From: Adiantum capillus-veneris
Lineage: Eukaryota > Streptophyta > Polypodiopsida > Polypodiales > Pteridaceae
Direction of reading: 5' to 3'
NCBI GenBank assembly: GCA_014529385.2
Contig: CM043958.1
Span: 79,541,025 to 79,605,024 of the forward strand
Length of the DNA: 64,000 nucleotides
Position numbers and translations under genes: made by a program. Positions 24,263-37,640 of the stretch are shown here, in pieces. The number at the start of each line of letters is the position of its first letter. Position 1 is the stretch's first letter. The notes under the pieces were generated by a model. It searched no databases. It saw only the letters and a program-made list of their open reading frames with translations, and was not told where the DNA came from.

Positions 24263-25968
24263 TCCAGCCAATCCTTGTCAAACATGGTTGCGGGCTTGGA
24301 TGATGAGCAAAACAATGGCTTTGACTGCTTTTGTTGAACAAGAACATCTTGGATTTTCTCTTTTCACAAAGAAAAATTGCTACCATCAAATTTTATCAAA
24401 AATCTTTTATCAGATGCAAAAGCAATCATATTCAAGCTTGAAACAATGGAAAACTCACGACAAAATTTTGGTAAAGTTTAGCGGTAGATGGACTACATCT
24501 CAATCAAAATTTTGAGAAAAGAAAATAAACCAATAGGCAAAACTATGGCAAGAAGATAAGGCAAAAATCTGATAGAGTTTTGGCACTAAACACACACTAT
24601 GTCGGTCAAAAGACTGTGATAGCGAGACACATAAATCAAGTCAGAAACTATGACAAAGATTAATAGGATTTTTAGTATTGTGGCATAAAACTTGAATTGT
24701 AATAGCTATAAAGAGTGAGTACACATCTTATCAGAGTCTCGACATAACAAATATAAACCGACTCGAGATAGTGTTGGCCAACTCAGCTATCTAATACCTA
24801 ATCTCATCTATCCATGTCCTATGGTGAGGTTTCATGAACAATAAGGGGAGCTTCAAGGATCTAGTCCACCTCACATTGGAGAACCTGACCCCCAATGCTA
24901 GGTTTTAAGAAACCTCACAAAAGGCTGTGCAGACACAAATCAAGACAATTGCCATAAGTGCCAAAAACAACACCACATGTGTGTATAGCAATAGATCCCC
25001 AAACCTTATACATAAAATGTAAGAGACAGAACAAAACTTGCCAACACTGACACTACTCTAGAACATATGCCAAATCAAGGAAGAAACTCAAAAAGCTATC
25101 AAATGAAATTTAAGTAAGCTCCCACATGAATTGAACTAAGTCTTGACATGTGGAAGAGACACAAAGAAGGCATAAAAATGTTAAGAAGCGCACCAAATGA
25201 CCATAAGTTGGCATACACATCTCAAACTACAAAATTTGGCATCATGGTAGTGCCACAATGCATGAACAAGACTATAGGCAGGCTCAAATTGCCATAAATA
25301 GGATGTCTCAATTGTCTCCCACATGAAGCATCGATATCTCTTAAATTAGGTTCAAATCACCATAAAGAAACACATCGAATTGCCATATAGTGTCACCTCA
25401 CATTCAATGCTAAAATTGAGCATAAAGATAGCATGGGCAACTAGACATAGACATAAATGGCATCAAAGGGCAATATGTCATAAGCGATCTAATGAGAACG
25501 TAATCTCCATCTAGGAAAAGAAAATCTAATATGCCATAGATTGGCATCAGCTCTCCATGAAAGCGCTCATTGAGCATACATATACATTTCAACATCAAAT
25601 CTTGCACTCAAGGCCTGAAGGCATATTTGCGTACACAAAATCGACACATAAACAATGCACCATTCCCGTTCTCATATTCTTTGATGCTATGTATGTGTAG
25701 ATGCTCTGACATAATGTTGCTCACTTAATGGACTTACAAAAGACCTCAATGCCCTAGCCTGTATATACGATGCCCTTTGTTGTCTTGCCTTTGAGTTTGA
25801 TACAACTATAATACACCCAATGCTCTCTTTTAAGAGAAGTTTATGTGGGACCTCTTTTTTTGATTTTATAGAAGAAGGCATGCCTTTAATTTCAATAAAA
25901 AATGGCTAGTGCTACTAAATCATCATGACTCCAACACTACCTTGTTTGCTTGCAAGCAACAAGAGTTA
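24263..25968. other. Non-coding stretch, no gene seen
   Basis: The sequence is AT-rich and has no supported reading frame or recognised repeat. Confidence 0.45.
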
Positions 25969-25972
25969 CATG

Positions 25973-27522
25973 TGTAACATTTAATGGTCTAGTAACTTGT
26001 GTGGAGCGGAAAATAACATAGACATAGTGAGCATTTCATTAGAATAGATTCCTAATGAGCATAGCAAGAGTGCTTGGATGGAGAGAGCAACGAAATCATA
26101 ACACCTAGTTAGATAGGCATGGACAATACTTCAAAAAGAGAGAGAAATTAAGCTATTGACAACAGTTGAGGACCGGATTTACATGGTGCTGGTTCCCCCT
26201 CTAGAAGGGTTTGTATTATAGATTTCCCCCTATCAAGGGAGACATTTTACAATACAATACTTTGTGTTCCTTCAATAACTTGCCAGTGCAATGAAGATGG
26301 AAGCTTCAAGCACCAAGCTCACACTTGTAAAACACAACATCGATTCCCAGACGTCTCAAACAGACCTCACACACCTTCGAAGATGGTGAGAGCTAGCAGG
26401 GTATGAGAGTAGATTGAGAGGAAGGAGTATTCTTACGAGAAAGAAGTATGTCTCCTCACATAATCCTCATAATAGCTTAGCATAGCTTAGTAATTAGCAT
26501 GGTAGAGGAGATGAGCATGCATTGGAGCTTGGCTCTTGGTTGGATTTGCATCACAAAGCCAAGAGTTGTTGGTGTAGGCCTCCCTTCTCACAAGCTTGGA
26601 GTAGATGATGTGCTTTCCATTAAAGCTTGAGAAGGAGACAGAGTCTTCTTTAATTTACACACGAGCTTGTGTGAGTGTGTAAGTGATAATGCCTTGCAAA
26701 AATCACCCCCCTCTCTCTCTCTCTTGGTTGACCCTTCTTGCTTTTTACTCATGCTAACATCCTATTGGCCCATGCCAAGCTTAGCCAATGATAATTAAGA
26801 AGCATAAGTGATAGCCTTGTGACATGTGTCCCCCTTTCCCCTTTTGTGAGAGATTTAGGTATTTAAATAATGAAATTAAAATCTCATTGGACCCCTTAGT
26901 CTTCTGGCCAATAGGAATCAGGCAAGCCATTGGGCTGTTGAATGCTCATTGGACCCCTTGGGGGACTGTCCAATAGTCTTCTAGAGAGCTTAATTTTTGT
27001 TGGTTCTTTTATCAAGTGTTTTTAAATGAATTAAACTAAATGTACTCTACCCTAATTCTCATTGGTCCACCTCTATGGCCATCCAATAGGATTTGAATGC
27101 ACCTTGGGGGCAACTGGGCTAGGGAGCTGACATGTGTCCACTATGTCCTTTGTGTAAAGGGAGCTTGCTAGAGAGTGTGTGTGTTTCTTTCTCATCCCCT
27201 ACAAAAAGGGCTCGCCCCCTCAAGGATAGGGATAAGAAAGACTTTTGAGTCTTCCCACAAACATCCAATATTCCCTAGGTTTTGACCATTGGACCTTACC
27301 TGTTGAACCTTAGGGTCTTTGAAGCCCATTGTTGCACATTGCTCTTTTGTAGATGGCCCCCCCCTTTGGATCCCTATTTTCCCTCCTTTGTATCCCTATT
27401 GTGATCGGTCTCCCCACCTAACCAATATTCTAGCTTTTTCTCCCCTGGTACTTCCCCATATTAAATGATTAGTTTAACATGAGAAAATCATTTAGAAGAA
27501 TCATATATTAGTTATTATGACA
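25973..27522 (-). repeat. 3' LTR of gypsy D
   Basis: Pair of 33210-34797. It contains a cluster of ATTGG/CCAAT words (about 26770-27090) and several GGACCCCTT words, conserved in the other LTR, which are possible promoter elements. Confidence 0.92.
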
Positions 27523-27536
27523 TTTCCTCTCTCTTG
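27523..27536 (-). promoter_or_regulatory. Polypurine tract of gypsy D
   Basis: On the minus strand CAAGAGAGAGGAAA abuts the 3' LTR. It is all purine apart from the first base. Confidence 0.7.
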
Positions 27537-27861
27537 AAATCATAGCCATCCTCGACTATGGGGTAGAGAAGATAAAGCTTAGTCATTAATCCTTTTTCTA
27601 GCGGGTAGAGGATCCCTATTTTACCCTACGACATTGTTCCAGAATGGATGACTAATCCATTTGCTACTTGAGAGCCTAAGCTGCATGCCGCCGCAAGCAT
27701 GTCTGCGCATTAGTCCTATCAATCTTCCATAGTAGAGTGACAAGCTCTACTTGGTTTGGAAGACGTCGTCTTCGCAAACTTGATTCTAAGCATGCATACT
27801 TCTTAACATTTGTGCACAATAAAGAAAAAGAGAGTCTTATAAGACAAAAACTTTGCTCATT

Positions 27862-30430
27862 TTAAACATTTTTACATTTTCTAATTCTAGGGAAGCATTG
27901 TAAAGCATTGACATGGTTTAGATTATCCTTTAATTGTATGCCTTGCATCCATCTAGCATCTCCAAAAGGATAGCTCTTAAACTTAATAAGATACCATCGG
28001 ATAATCTTACCGCCTCTCAATACCTTGTCTTCATGTTGGAGAATGGACTCGGGCTGCAGCACCTCTTCTTGGTCCCCGATCTCCGGTGGGTCTTCAATAG
28101 TTGGTTCTTGAGGTGGTTCTCCTTTGTAGGTTCACATGGAAAACATTGTGTATGAGCCAATGACATGGGCAACTTGAGTTGATAGGCCATCTCATTGATT
28201 GGTCTAAGAATCTCGAAGGGACCATAGTACCCTTTTGCTAGCTTAGCATAATACTTTTGGTGTCCCATAGGATTCTTGCCCGTTGTGTGCCTTGATCAAG
28301 CCTTGGGAAATTTAAGTAAGACCCAATCATTTTCTTTAAAGGCTTGGGCTATTATGTGCTTATCAGCAGCAACCTTTTGCCTTTGCTGTGAGATAGAGAT
28401 AGCATCCTTAATCTTTTGGAAAGATTCTTGTAGGTCTCGGCTATACTCATCTGTAGCAGCAGCGAAGATCTTCCCGTGTACCTTAAGTAGCAGGGGACTT
28501 TTTGATCTTCCCTCAATTACCTCAAAAGGTGCTTTTATCGTGGAGGTATGTACAGTATTATTGTAGGCATACCCCACTCAGGGTAAGTACTTGTCCAATT
28601 GGGACCTTTAATCTACTTCTGTTACATAGGCTCTTAGTAGATCAAAAATTGTTAGGTTAGCTATTTCACTTTGGCCATCCGTTTGAGGGTGATAGGCCGA
28701 AGAGAAGTTTAGCCTTGTCCCTAAATTCTCAAAGAGACCCTTCCAAAAGTTACTGGTCATTCTAGGATCTCTATTCGACACTATGGACATTGGCAAGCCA
28801 TGGTACTTGAAGATTTGTGATAAGAAGAAAGTTGCCATTTGATGGGCTTTGATAGTCTTTTTGACAGGTATAAAATGAGCTTGTTTGAACATGTCTACTT
28901 CCAAAGATAAAATCCATGGATATGCTCTCCCATGGTGAATTAGGGATTGACAAAGGTTGAAGCAAATCCTGGTTGCTTCCCTCTATCAAACTTCGTCTTT
29001 TGGCATAGCACACATTTAGAAACATATTCTTGTATGCTTGCTTTCATGGCAGGCCAATAGAAATATGTTTCTATCCCTTTTAGGGTAGACTGAATCCCTC
29101 TATGTCCCGCATAAGGAGGAGCATGAGATTCATACATTACTTTCTCACGTAGTGAGTTAGTAACACATAGTCTATTGCCATAGAGAAGATAACCATCTTG
29201 TAAGGTAAATGGTTCCTCTTTCTTCCCTAGTGCAAGGGTTGAAATCACATCTCTAAATTTGGGATCAATAGCATACTCATCTATCATAGAAGATTGATCA
29301 TTGTGAGTTGCTATGGAAACCACATTCACTCTCGGTCGTCTTGAGAGTGCATTGGCTACTTGATTATGCTTGCGAGCAATGTGAGCAATATGAAAATGAA
29401 ATTGCGGAAGGAAATTTTCCCACCTCATTTGTTTGTCGGAGAGCTTGGTCTGCATCATGAAGTACTTAAGGCTTTGGTGACGCGTCCGCAGAATGAAAGG
29501 AGACCCCAATAAATAGTGCTTCCACGAGTCTAAGGCATGTAGAACTGCGAGGAGTTCCTTTTCATATATGCCTAGAGCTTGCTCAACAGGATCCAGCCTT
29601 CGACTTTCATAGGCTATGGCGTGCCCTTCTTGGAGCAAAACAACTCCAAGGCAATCACCACAACCGTCACATTGGACCTCAAATGGCTTTTAGAGATCCG
29701 ACAGTGTAAGCACATGTTGAGAGATAAGCTTTTCTTTAAGCTTTTCGAAAGCATTGTTCTCCTTGGCAGACCATGTATACCTAATGTTTTTCTTTGTTAG
29801 GTCATGTGATGGTCCCGCGATTTGTGAGAACTTTTCTATGAAGCGTCTATAGTATGCACACATACCTATAAAGCTTCTTAGTTCATGTAGATTCCTTGGA
29901 TTAGGCCATCCTTTCATTACCTCTAGCTTTGATGGATCCATTTGGATGCCATCTTGAGAGATAATGTGACCTAAATACTGAATCTCTTGTAAGAACAACT
30001 CACTTTTCTTTCGATTAATATAAAGTTTTTTCTCTCGTAAGACTTGAAATATTACCTGGAGGTGTTGCTTGTGTTCGTCTAGTGAATTAGAGTAGATGAT
30101 TATATCATCAAAGAACACTCCAGTAAAGGTTTGGTGAGGCCTGAATAGCTTCTCCATCAAGCGGTTAAATGTGGCTGGTGCATTGGTCAAGCCAAAAGGC
30201 ATGACAATGTATTCGTATTGCAAAATGCGATATGTACAATGTCTTGATCAACTATCCTTATTTGATGATAGCCACTTTTTAGGTCAATCCTATTGAAGTA
30301 GGCCGACCCTTGTAGCTTATCAAATAGGTCTTCTACCCGTGGAACGGGAAACCTATTTTTGACAGTGATCCTATTTAGTGCTGTATAGTCAACACACATA
30401 CGATATGTGCCATCTTTCTTTTACACTAAT
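27862..30430 (-). pseudogene. Gypsy D pol remnant: RT, RNase H, integrase, chromodomain-like tail
   Basis: Minus-strand frames match Ty3/gypsy pol in order. RT begins near 30399 (MCVDYTALNRITVKNRF, preceded by a stop) and shifts frame near 30220, then shows MPFGLTNAPATFNR and the catalytic FFDDIIIYS. After a stop near 29690, RNase H carries KELLAVLHALDSWKHYLLG (29638-29300). The integrase zinc-binding part reads HAPPYAGHRG, then C..C near 29000. The catalytic core is damaged: a segment between MDFIF and KQAHFIPV, around 28880-28920, is missing or scrambled. The tail (28062-27862) resembles a chromodomain (RWYLIKFKSYPFGDARW). At least four disruptions exclude a functional product. Confidence 0.88.
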
Positions 30431-32795
30431 AGCACGGGTGAACAAAATGGAGATGAGATAGGCCTAATTATGCCCTTCTCAACTAACTCATGCACTTGCC
30501 GCATAATCTTCTCTTGTTGAGCTTGAGAAACTCTATAAGGAGGTTTATTAGGCGGTAAACTTCCTAGAAGAAGTTCAATTGCATGGTCATCATTGCCTTG
30601 TTTAGGAGGTAATTCACAAGGGATGTCATCAATAAAACATCTTGAAATCCCTTGAGAAAATTGGATAACTCTAATTCCTTGTGGTTGTTTATAATTTCTT
30701 TTGCTGAAGCATTAGGTTCATTTTGAGAATCTTTAACAAAAATCATGTACATGAAAATAGAGCTCTTTATTGACTTATTGAAAGCTTGCGTATGTACAAT
30801 GAGTATGGTGTTAACCAACTCCTTAGCATCTATGTACATATCTTTTTCCCTGCACCTAAAGTAGATTTGCCTTTCATGGAATTTAACACTGGCAGCCATG
30901 CGATCAAACCATGGTGCCCCTAAGATTACATCCTCGTGCTTGAGAGGAGAGATAAAGAAGTCCTCCTTGTCCACATAGCTTTGGACACGAAGCCTCAATT
31001 TCCCAATTAGGGAAGTGACTGAGGCTTCTTGCCCCTTGAAAGCACCATCAACAGCAGCAGCAGGTAGGACATCTCTCGTCTCATAGGCTTGAATGCCTAG
31101 CTTGGTGGCCAACTCTGTGGATATGAAATTGTGAGTAGAACCAGGGTCAAAGAGAATAAAAGTATCATGTTCTCTTACCTTTCCCCAAGCATGACATAGA
31201 GGAGATCCTTTGTGGTGAGCATCCTCTTCCTGAATTTTGACCGAGGTAGCTCTAGGAGGCTCATTTCGTGTATTCTTATGGGGACAAGCACGATAAGCAT
31301 GCCCTTACTCCTCGCACTTGAAACAACGGTTATCTTTACGATAACACTCAAGATCTTTAGGAGAGAGTTTATTTTTGCCTTTATAAACTCCCTTCTCCTT
31401 AGCTTTGTTGTTGTTGGTGTTGCCTTTAGGAGACTTTTGGATAGTGTCCTTCCCCTTAGGCTCATTATTATGGTCCTTGTTCTCCGTGGGATTAAGATTT
31501 CTCTTAGCCCCTTGTTGGAAATTGATTCGTGAAGCCACCATGGTATGGTATATGACCACAAACATGGTGCGTGGCCTTTGGGAGTTGACATACTCCACCA
31601 TATCTTCAGTAAGACCCGCACAAAATTGTTGTTTTTGCTCTCCAAAATCTATCTTTTTGAAGACAGTGGCTTTGAGATGTAAGTCCCAAAACTTGTCTAC
31701 ATATTTGTGAATATATTCATAGGGAGAGAGCTTCAAGCTTCGCCATTCGGTGACTACTTTTGTCTTTGGCATCGGTAGCCAAAAACTGCTTCATGATGGA
31801 AGCTCTTAAAGCTTTCCATGTTCGGAGAGCTTCATCGTTTGCCCATAGGCTAGACCACCATTGTCTAGCGAACTTTTGAAAATGCATAGCTACATGGCGT
31901 AGCTTAGAGGACTCCGTGAAGCCCTCATCTCCAAACGCCGCATCAAATTGTTGAATGAAAGCCAAGACTCCGTAGCACCAAAGGTGCCATCCTAGGTAAG
32001 GAAAGAGATGTTCTTTCCTCCCTCTTTGAACTTTTTGAGCTTGAACGACCTCTTCCACGCGGCATAGGATTTCCTATGGCCTCTTCTTTTTGGTGGTTTG
32101 AAGAGTGCACCATCACTTTCTTCAGAAGAGGAAGAATTTGAGGAGGATGGAGAAGAGGGTGACCTCTTCCTCACCTTTTTCTTCCCTTGTTCCTCCTTGT
32201 CTGCACCATCACTTTCTTCATAAGAGGAAGAGGATGAAGGAGATGGAGAAGAGGGTGACCTCTTTCTCGCCTTTTTCTTCTCTTGTTTTCTCTTGTCCCT
32301 CTTTGAATTATGGTGTGGAGAAGTGTGCGATGGTCTTCTCCGTTTAGGGGGTGATGGAGAGCGTTTTGCCTGCCGTGTTCATGGAGCCATCTCCATCATC
32401 GAGGTGGCAGGAGACTCACTTCTTTCTCGTTCTTTCGGTGGAGGCTCTACCATTGAAACTTGAGTTCTCCTTTGGGAAGGAGATGCGTCGTCAAGTAGTA
32501 GATTTTTGAGCCCTTCGTACGGATCCTCTTCTTCTTCCCTTATCAGAGAGAGGACTCTTTTGGAAGTCTCACAAGGAGGCTTCCTAGGTACTCTCTCTTC
32601 TTGGTGAGGAATTTGGAGAATCCCATGAGCACGTAGCGGTCGTTGCACTTCACTTTGGAGGGATGGATTGCCCATGGCTTGTTGAAGCCTAGAAACAAGG
32701 TAGTTAACAAGCATAGGGGCATCATCAGTAGCCTGTTCATTAGCAAAATCAAAGCTATCAACACTAATTTCACTCTCTTTAATATTGTCAGCCAT
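30430..32795 (-). pseudogene. Gypsy D gag and protease remnant
   Basis: The ATG at 32795 (MADNIKESEISVDSFDF) opens a 138-codon acidic N-terminal part ending in a stop near 32379. A Ser/Arg/Lys-rich stretch with an internal duplication follows (32298-32000). The gag core is readable at 32058-31305 (FIQQFDAAF, KFARQWWSSLW) with a frame change near 31760. The zinc knuckle starts CFKCEE and is cut by a TAA near 31305. The protease follows with LFDPGSTHNFIS near 31150 and an aspartyl-protease-like domain to 30564 (GAPWFDRMAASVKF). It is non-functional as it stands. Confidence 0.85.
32107..32298. repeat. 96-bp imperfect tandem duplication in gypsy D gag
   Basis: Units 32107-32202 and 32203-32298 on the minus strand each encode a Lys/Arg block followed by a Ser-rich block and EESDGA. 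The copies differ at a number of bases. Confidence 0.85.
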
Positions 32796-33196
32796 TCTAA
32801 CAAGTTTTAGGTGTCAAATTTTTAAGCGTGCTTTGGCACTTCAAGCCCTAGTTGCTACTCCTCTTAACCCATTTAGAAAAGCACTCAAGCTCCTGTACCC
32901 GTGGCTCAAATATCATTAATTGCAAGGAATAGAAGAGAGGGTCTTTTACCACCAAAACAATACCGGCTCCTGCAAGCTTCTAATAGCTCAATAGTGCTTA
33001 AGCCGTAGGCAAGCTCCGTAGGACTCCACTATTAAGAACATAGCTCTCGATGGTGATGCCCCGTTATCTGCACGAAGCAGGCGCACTGCAAGGCTGAAAA
33101 ATCCCTATTCTACTTACTCAATTGCGATTAATAATACGAACCATTTATAGTTAGCTTGAGGACCTCCCTTCTTGAGCAAGAAAAGAGAAACCTTGT

Positions 33197-33208
33197 GCTC
33201 TGATACCA
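33197..33208 (-). promoter_or_regulatory. Primer-binding site of gypsy D
   Basis: On the minus strand TGGTATCAGAGC lies one base inside the 5' LTR (33210-34797). It is the initiator tRNA-Met type, shared with the copia elements. Confidence 0.86.
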
Positions 33209-33209
33209 A

Positions 33210-34797
33210 TGTAACATTTGATGGTTTAGTAACTTGTGTGTACCGAAAAATAACATAGACACTGAGCATTTCATTAGAATAGATTCCTAATGAGTATAAC
33301 AAGAGTGCTTGGATGGAAAGAGCAACAAAAGCATAACACCTAGTTAGATAGGCATGGGCAGTACTTTAAAAAGAGAGAGAAATTAAGCTATTGACAATAG
33401 TTGAGGACTGGATTTACATGGAGCCGTTCCCCCCTGAAAAGGGTTTGTATTATAGGCTTCCCTCTATCAAGGGAGACATTTTACAATACAATACTTTGTG
33501 TTCCTTCAATAACTTGCCAGTGCAATGAAGATGGAAGCTTCAAGCACCAAGCTCACACTTGTAAAACACAACATTAATTCCCGGACGGTCTCAAACCCAA
33601 TACCTCACACACCTTCGAAGATGGTGAGAGCTAGCGGGGTATGAGAGTAGATTGAGAGGAAGAAGGAGTATTCTTACGAGAAAGAAGTATGTATCCTTAC
33701 ATAATGCTCATAATAGCTTAGCATAGCTTAGTAATTAGCATGGTCAAGAAGATGAGCATGCATTGGAGCTTGGCTCTTAGTTGGTTTTTCATCACAAAGC
33801 CAAGAGTTGTTGGTGTAGGCCTCCCTTCTCACAAGCTTGGAGTAGATGATGAGCTTTCCATTCAAGCTTGAGAAGGAGAGAGAGTCTTCTTTACTTCATA
33901 CATGAGCTTGTGTGAGTGTATAAGTGACAATGCCTTGCAAAAATCAGCCCCCTCTCTCTCTTGGTCGACCCCTCTTACTTTTTACTCATGCTGACATCCT
34001 ATTGGCCCATGCCAAGCTTAGCCAATGATAATTAAGAAGCATAAGTGATAGTCTTGTGACATGTGTCTCCCTTTCCTCTTTTGTGAGAGCTTTAGGTACT
34101 TAAATAATGCAATTAAACTCTCATTGGACCCCTTAGTCTTCTGGCCAATAAAAATCATGCAAGCCATTGAGCTGTTGAATGCTCATTGGACCCCTTGGGA
34201 GACAGTCCAATAGTCTTCTAGAGAGCTTAATTTCTATTGGTTCTTTTATCAAGTGTTTTTAAATGAATTAAACTAAATGTACTTTAGCTTAATTCTCATT
34301 GGTCCATCTCTATGGCCATCTAATAGGATTTGAATGCACCTTGGGGGCAATTGGGCTAGGGAGTTGACATGTGTCCAGTATGCCCTTTGTGTAAAGGGAG
34401 CTTGCTAGAGAGTGTGTGTGTTTCTCTCTCATCCCCTACAAAAAGGGCTTGCCCCCTCAAGGATAGGGATGTAGAAAGAGTTTTGAGTCTTCCCACAAAC
34501 ATCCAATGTTCCCTAGGTTTTGACCATTGGACCTTACCTTTGAATTTAGGAACCTTAGCATTTTGGAAGTTTTAATGGGCTAAACCTTAGGGTCTTTGAA
34601 GCCCATTGTTGCACATTGCTCTTTTGCAGATGGCCCCCCCTTTGGATCCCTATTTTCCCTCCTTTGGATCCTATTGTGACCGGTTTGCCAGCCTAATCAA
34701 TATTCTAGCTTTTTCTCCCCTGGTACTTTCCCATATTAAATGATCAGTTTAACATGAGAAAATCATTTAGGAGAATTAGATATTAGTTATTATGACA
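33210..34797 (-). repeat. 5' LTR of gypsy D
   Basis: Pair of 25973-27522. It carries an extra ~35-bp segment near 34540-34580 absent from the other copy and many single-base differences. Confidence 0.92.
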
Positions 34798-35079
34798 CAT
34801 GTTTCAATAACGTTTCTAGCTTGTAACTGCCATTGTTGCTTGTTTATTTTGTATTTTTTAATGATAGTGCTGTTTGCCAAATTAATTGAACTTTTACAAT
34901 CAGTTTATAAACAACCGACATTTTTGCCTTGGGGGTTTAGATTGACCTAGTACTATTTTTGTTGGTTTGCAAAAACAACACCCAATGCTTACCGTTGCAT
35001 TGCAAGAACCATTCTCCACGCCTCGAAGATTGAGTCATCGGTGCTGATACCACTTGATGGCACTTATGCGATGCACATG

Positions 35080-35083
<4 letters not shown>

Positions 35084-35123
<40 letters not shown>
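35084..35123. repeat. (GA)n microsatellite
   Basis: About 20 GA units. No LINE 3' end lies beside it. Confidence 0.95.
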
Positions 35124-35125
<2 letters not shown>

Positions 35126-35794
35126 AAAACATGGAGAGAGACAATGCACATAAAGTGGGTAAGACAAGAGCTCCATGCCTAAGAGAAAGACAACTTACCC
35201 AATATGTGCACCATCTACATTAATCCTTGACATACTTTTGTTTTGATAAAGTCCTCAATAGTAATTGCAAGAGGCGACAATGTTTCAAACTTCTCTTCAG
35301 CTATCTCACAAATGACAATATTTTTGGAATGTCATTCAAGCTCCCTCAATTTCCACGTCTACATTGTCTACATATTTTGCTACCTATAACATGCATGATA
35401 AGCAAGCTTGACACCACATTATCATTAATCTATGGCTTGGCCGTTCCTACTTTCTTCATTTCACATGTATCACATTTCATTGTATCAATGCTTTTCTCTT
35501 TTACTACACAGTCATGCTTAACTTTTCTGACTTGTTCTTTCAAAGCATTCATATCCACTCAAGTTGCATCGAGCGTGCATATGCATCTCAAGTATCCTCT
35601 TGAAATTCTCATCGTCTACTAGAAGAACTCGTGGAGTTCCATTTTCCTTAGCAACTGCACACAAACATGTGCCTTGCTTATATACCATCTCTTATAAAGA
35701 GACTAAGTATGCCATTATCATTCCTCTCGTTGAAGATGTACTTGAGTTGGAGTCTCCAATCTTTGGACAATTAGCACCATTTTTGACAACATTT

Positions 35795-35796
<2 letters not shown>

Positions 35797-35849
<53 letters not shown>
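35797..35849. repeat. (GA)n microsatellite
   Basis: About 26 GA units in non-coding DNA. Confidence 0.95.
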
Positions 35850-35852
<3 letters not shown>

Positions 35853-36072
35853 CATCAATATTTCTTTCTATGCTTGCCTTGTTGAAGGCACTCCATCTAA
35901 TTCCTACGATTCTTCTTGTGTGCTCAATAAAAGGTGTAGGTTCGAGGTGCAACGATTCTCCTTGTGCTTCCATTGACAAAGATAGTGTTTTGTATTTGGT
36001 CTTCTTGTGAGAGTGTCTCACCATCAAGTTATAAGCTTGTTTTGTTCATTTTATTTTCTCTTCCCGCTTTTC

Positions 36073-36418
36073 TAGTTGGTTGTTTTTTCGTTTTGTTTCC
36101 TCACCCTCTTTCCTTCTTTGCCTTTTCCTTTTTTATTTTTTTTAGTGTGCCGATCTTTGTTTTGTTTATTTAATTGTTTACTTGTGTGTGTATGTGTGTG
36201 GGTGTGTTTTAGTGAAATTCGTTATTTAATTGTTTACTTGTGTGTGTATGTGTTCTAGTGAAATTCGTTTTTTAGTTGGTTGTTTTTTCGTTTTGTTTCC
36301 TCACCCTCTTTCCTTCTTTGCATTTTCCTTTTATTTTTTTTGTTGTGCCGATCTTTGTTTTGTTTATTTAATTGTTTACTTGTGTGTATGTGTGCGGGTG
36401 TGTTCAAGTGAAATTTGA
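36073..36418. repeat. Imperfect tandem duplication, 200-bp period
   Basis: TAGTTGGTTGTTTTTTCG begins at both 36073 and 36273, and the following ~145 bp match closely. A shorter internal repeat (TTATTTAATTGTTTACTTG ... AGTGAAATTCG) occurs again near 36222-36265. Low complexity and T-rich. Confidence 0.88.
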
Positions 36419-37429
36419 TTTCGGGTGTGTGAGTTTATGGGCTAGGTGGGTGAGCCAGTATATGGTCTCTTACAATTTTCCTATTCTTCCTCAACTCCAT
36501 GGTTGCAATGGTTTTGGTTCCCGACTTTGAGCAAATGTCTTTGAGTAGCTATGTTCATTTATCGTAGGCAACCAGTGCACTTTGCTCCTCTTGGGTTTTG
36601 GGAGTATGTATGCAAAGAGCAATGTTGTTGCGGAGCGCCTATCTTTTTGAAGTGATTTCATCCTCTCTATTTCTTCTTAGTGGCCATACACCTTTTACCC
36701 TCTTTAGTGCCGACACCTTTCTGGAGACCTTGGAATCAAGGTCCCGCATCAAGATGAGGTAGCGCCCCTCTAGCTGTTGCACTAGGTTTGATAGAGGAGG
36801 GTAGAGAAGGATTGCTTTAGTATGCACACCTTCTCACACCTTTTGTGTCTACAATCGTGGCGTTCTCTTATGTCAAATTTTTTTATCAAGAAATTTTCAA
36901 TAGAAATGAACTCAGGGCACATTCGTAGCTTTGTTTTAGCAATTTTGGAGTGTGCCGGGTACTCTACAAATTCTACTGCCCTAGTGGTCTATCTTTTGAC
37001 TCACATTCTTCCAAGTTTTTCATGTTGCATCTTACTCTTATCACTTGTGCCATATGTGTATGACGATGTGGTGTGGGCTTTCCATCTCTTTCAACACATG
37101 ATATAATGCCATAGGCTTTACAGTGTAGTGGAAACATGCCAGTGGTGTAGTGTGTGTACTAGGCCTAGTGCACGAACTAAACAACCTGGGTGTGTGAAGG
37201 TAGAGTGGAAGCCAACTTTGTGCCAGCTAAGAGCCAATCAGGTGGTGCAAGCTTCTGTTGGTGTGTCCGATGGGAGCACACATTCGACGGTCAAGATCAA
37301 GTGTTGTCATATCTGGCGCAGCCATCCAACCGTCCGATGCGTCGCCATCGAACGGCTTGGAAAGCCCTCTTCCAAGGACCCCGGTACAATGGTTAGAAAT
37401 GGCGGGTCAAATCCGCCAGCCTGGCTAGA

Positions 37430-37593
37430 GAGATGATCTTGTAGAGAGAGAAACGGCACAGAATCTGGAGAGAGAGAGAGAGAGCGAGAGAGAGTGTCGA
37501 GAGCGAGAGTCTGTGTGTGCGCTCGCGCGCGGACCCACGAGTGAGAGAGAGCACAGGGCCAAGACGACGGAGAGACACCGGGAAACAGGCCAT

Positions 37594-37640
<47 letters not shown>

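Larger units (their letters stand above)
25973..34797 (-). mobile_element. Gypsy element D, old decayed Ty3/gypsy retrotransposon
   Basis: Long LTRs at 25973-27522 (1550 bp) and 33210-34797 (1588 bp) begin TGTAACATT and end TTATGACA in plus orientation. They differ by many substitutions and indels. The flanks share CATG (25969-25972 and 34798-34801); a 5-bp ACATG is possible because the LTR itself ends in A. The internal region reads gag-PR-RT-RNase H-IN-chromodomain-like on the minus strand, the gypsy order, with many breaks. LTR divergence and ORF decay make this much older than elements A, B, C or G. Confidence 0.93.
34802..37400. other. Non-coding stretch upstream of the kinase gene
   Basis: There is no convincing gene. 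It holds GA tracts at 35084-35123 and 35797-35849 and a 200-bp-period duplication at 36073-36418. The promoter of the kinase gene may lie in its right part, but no motif was assigned. Confidence 0.5.
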
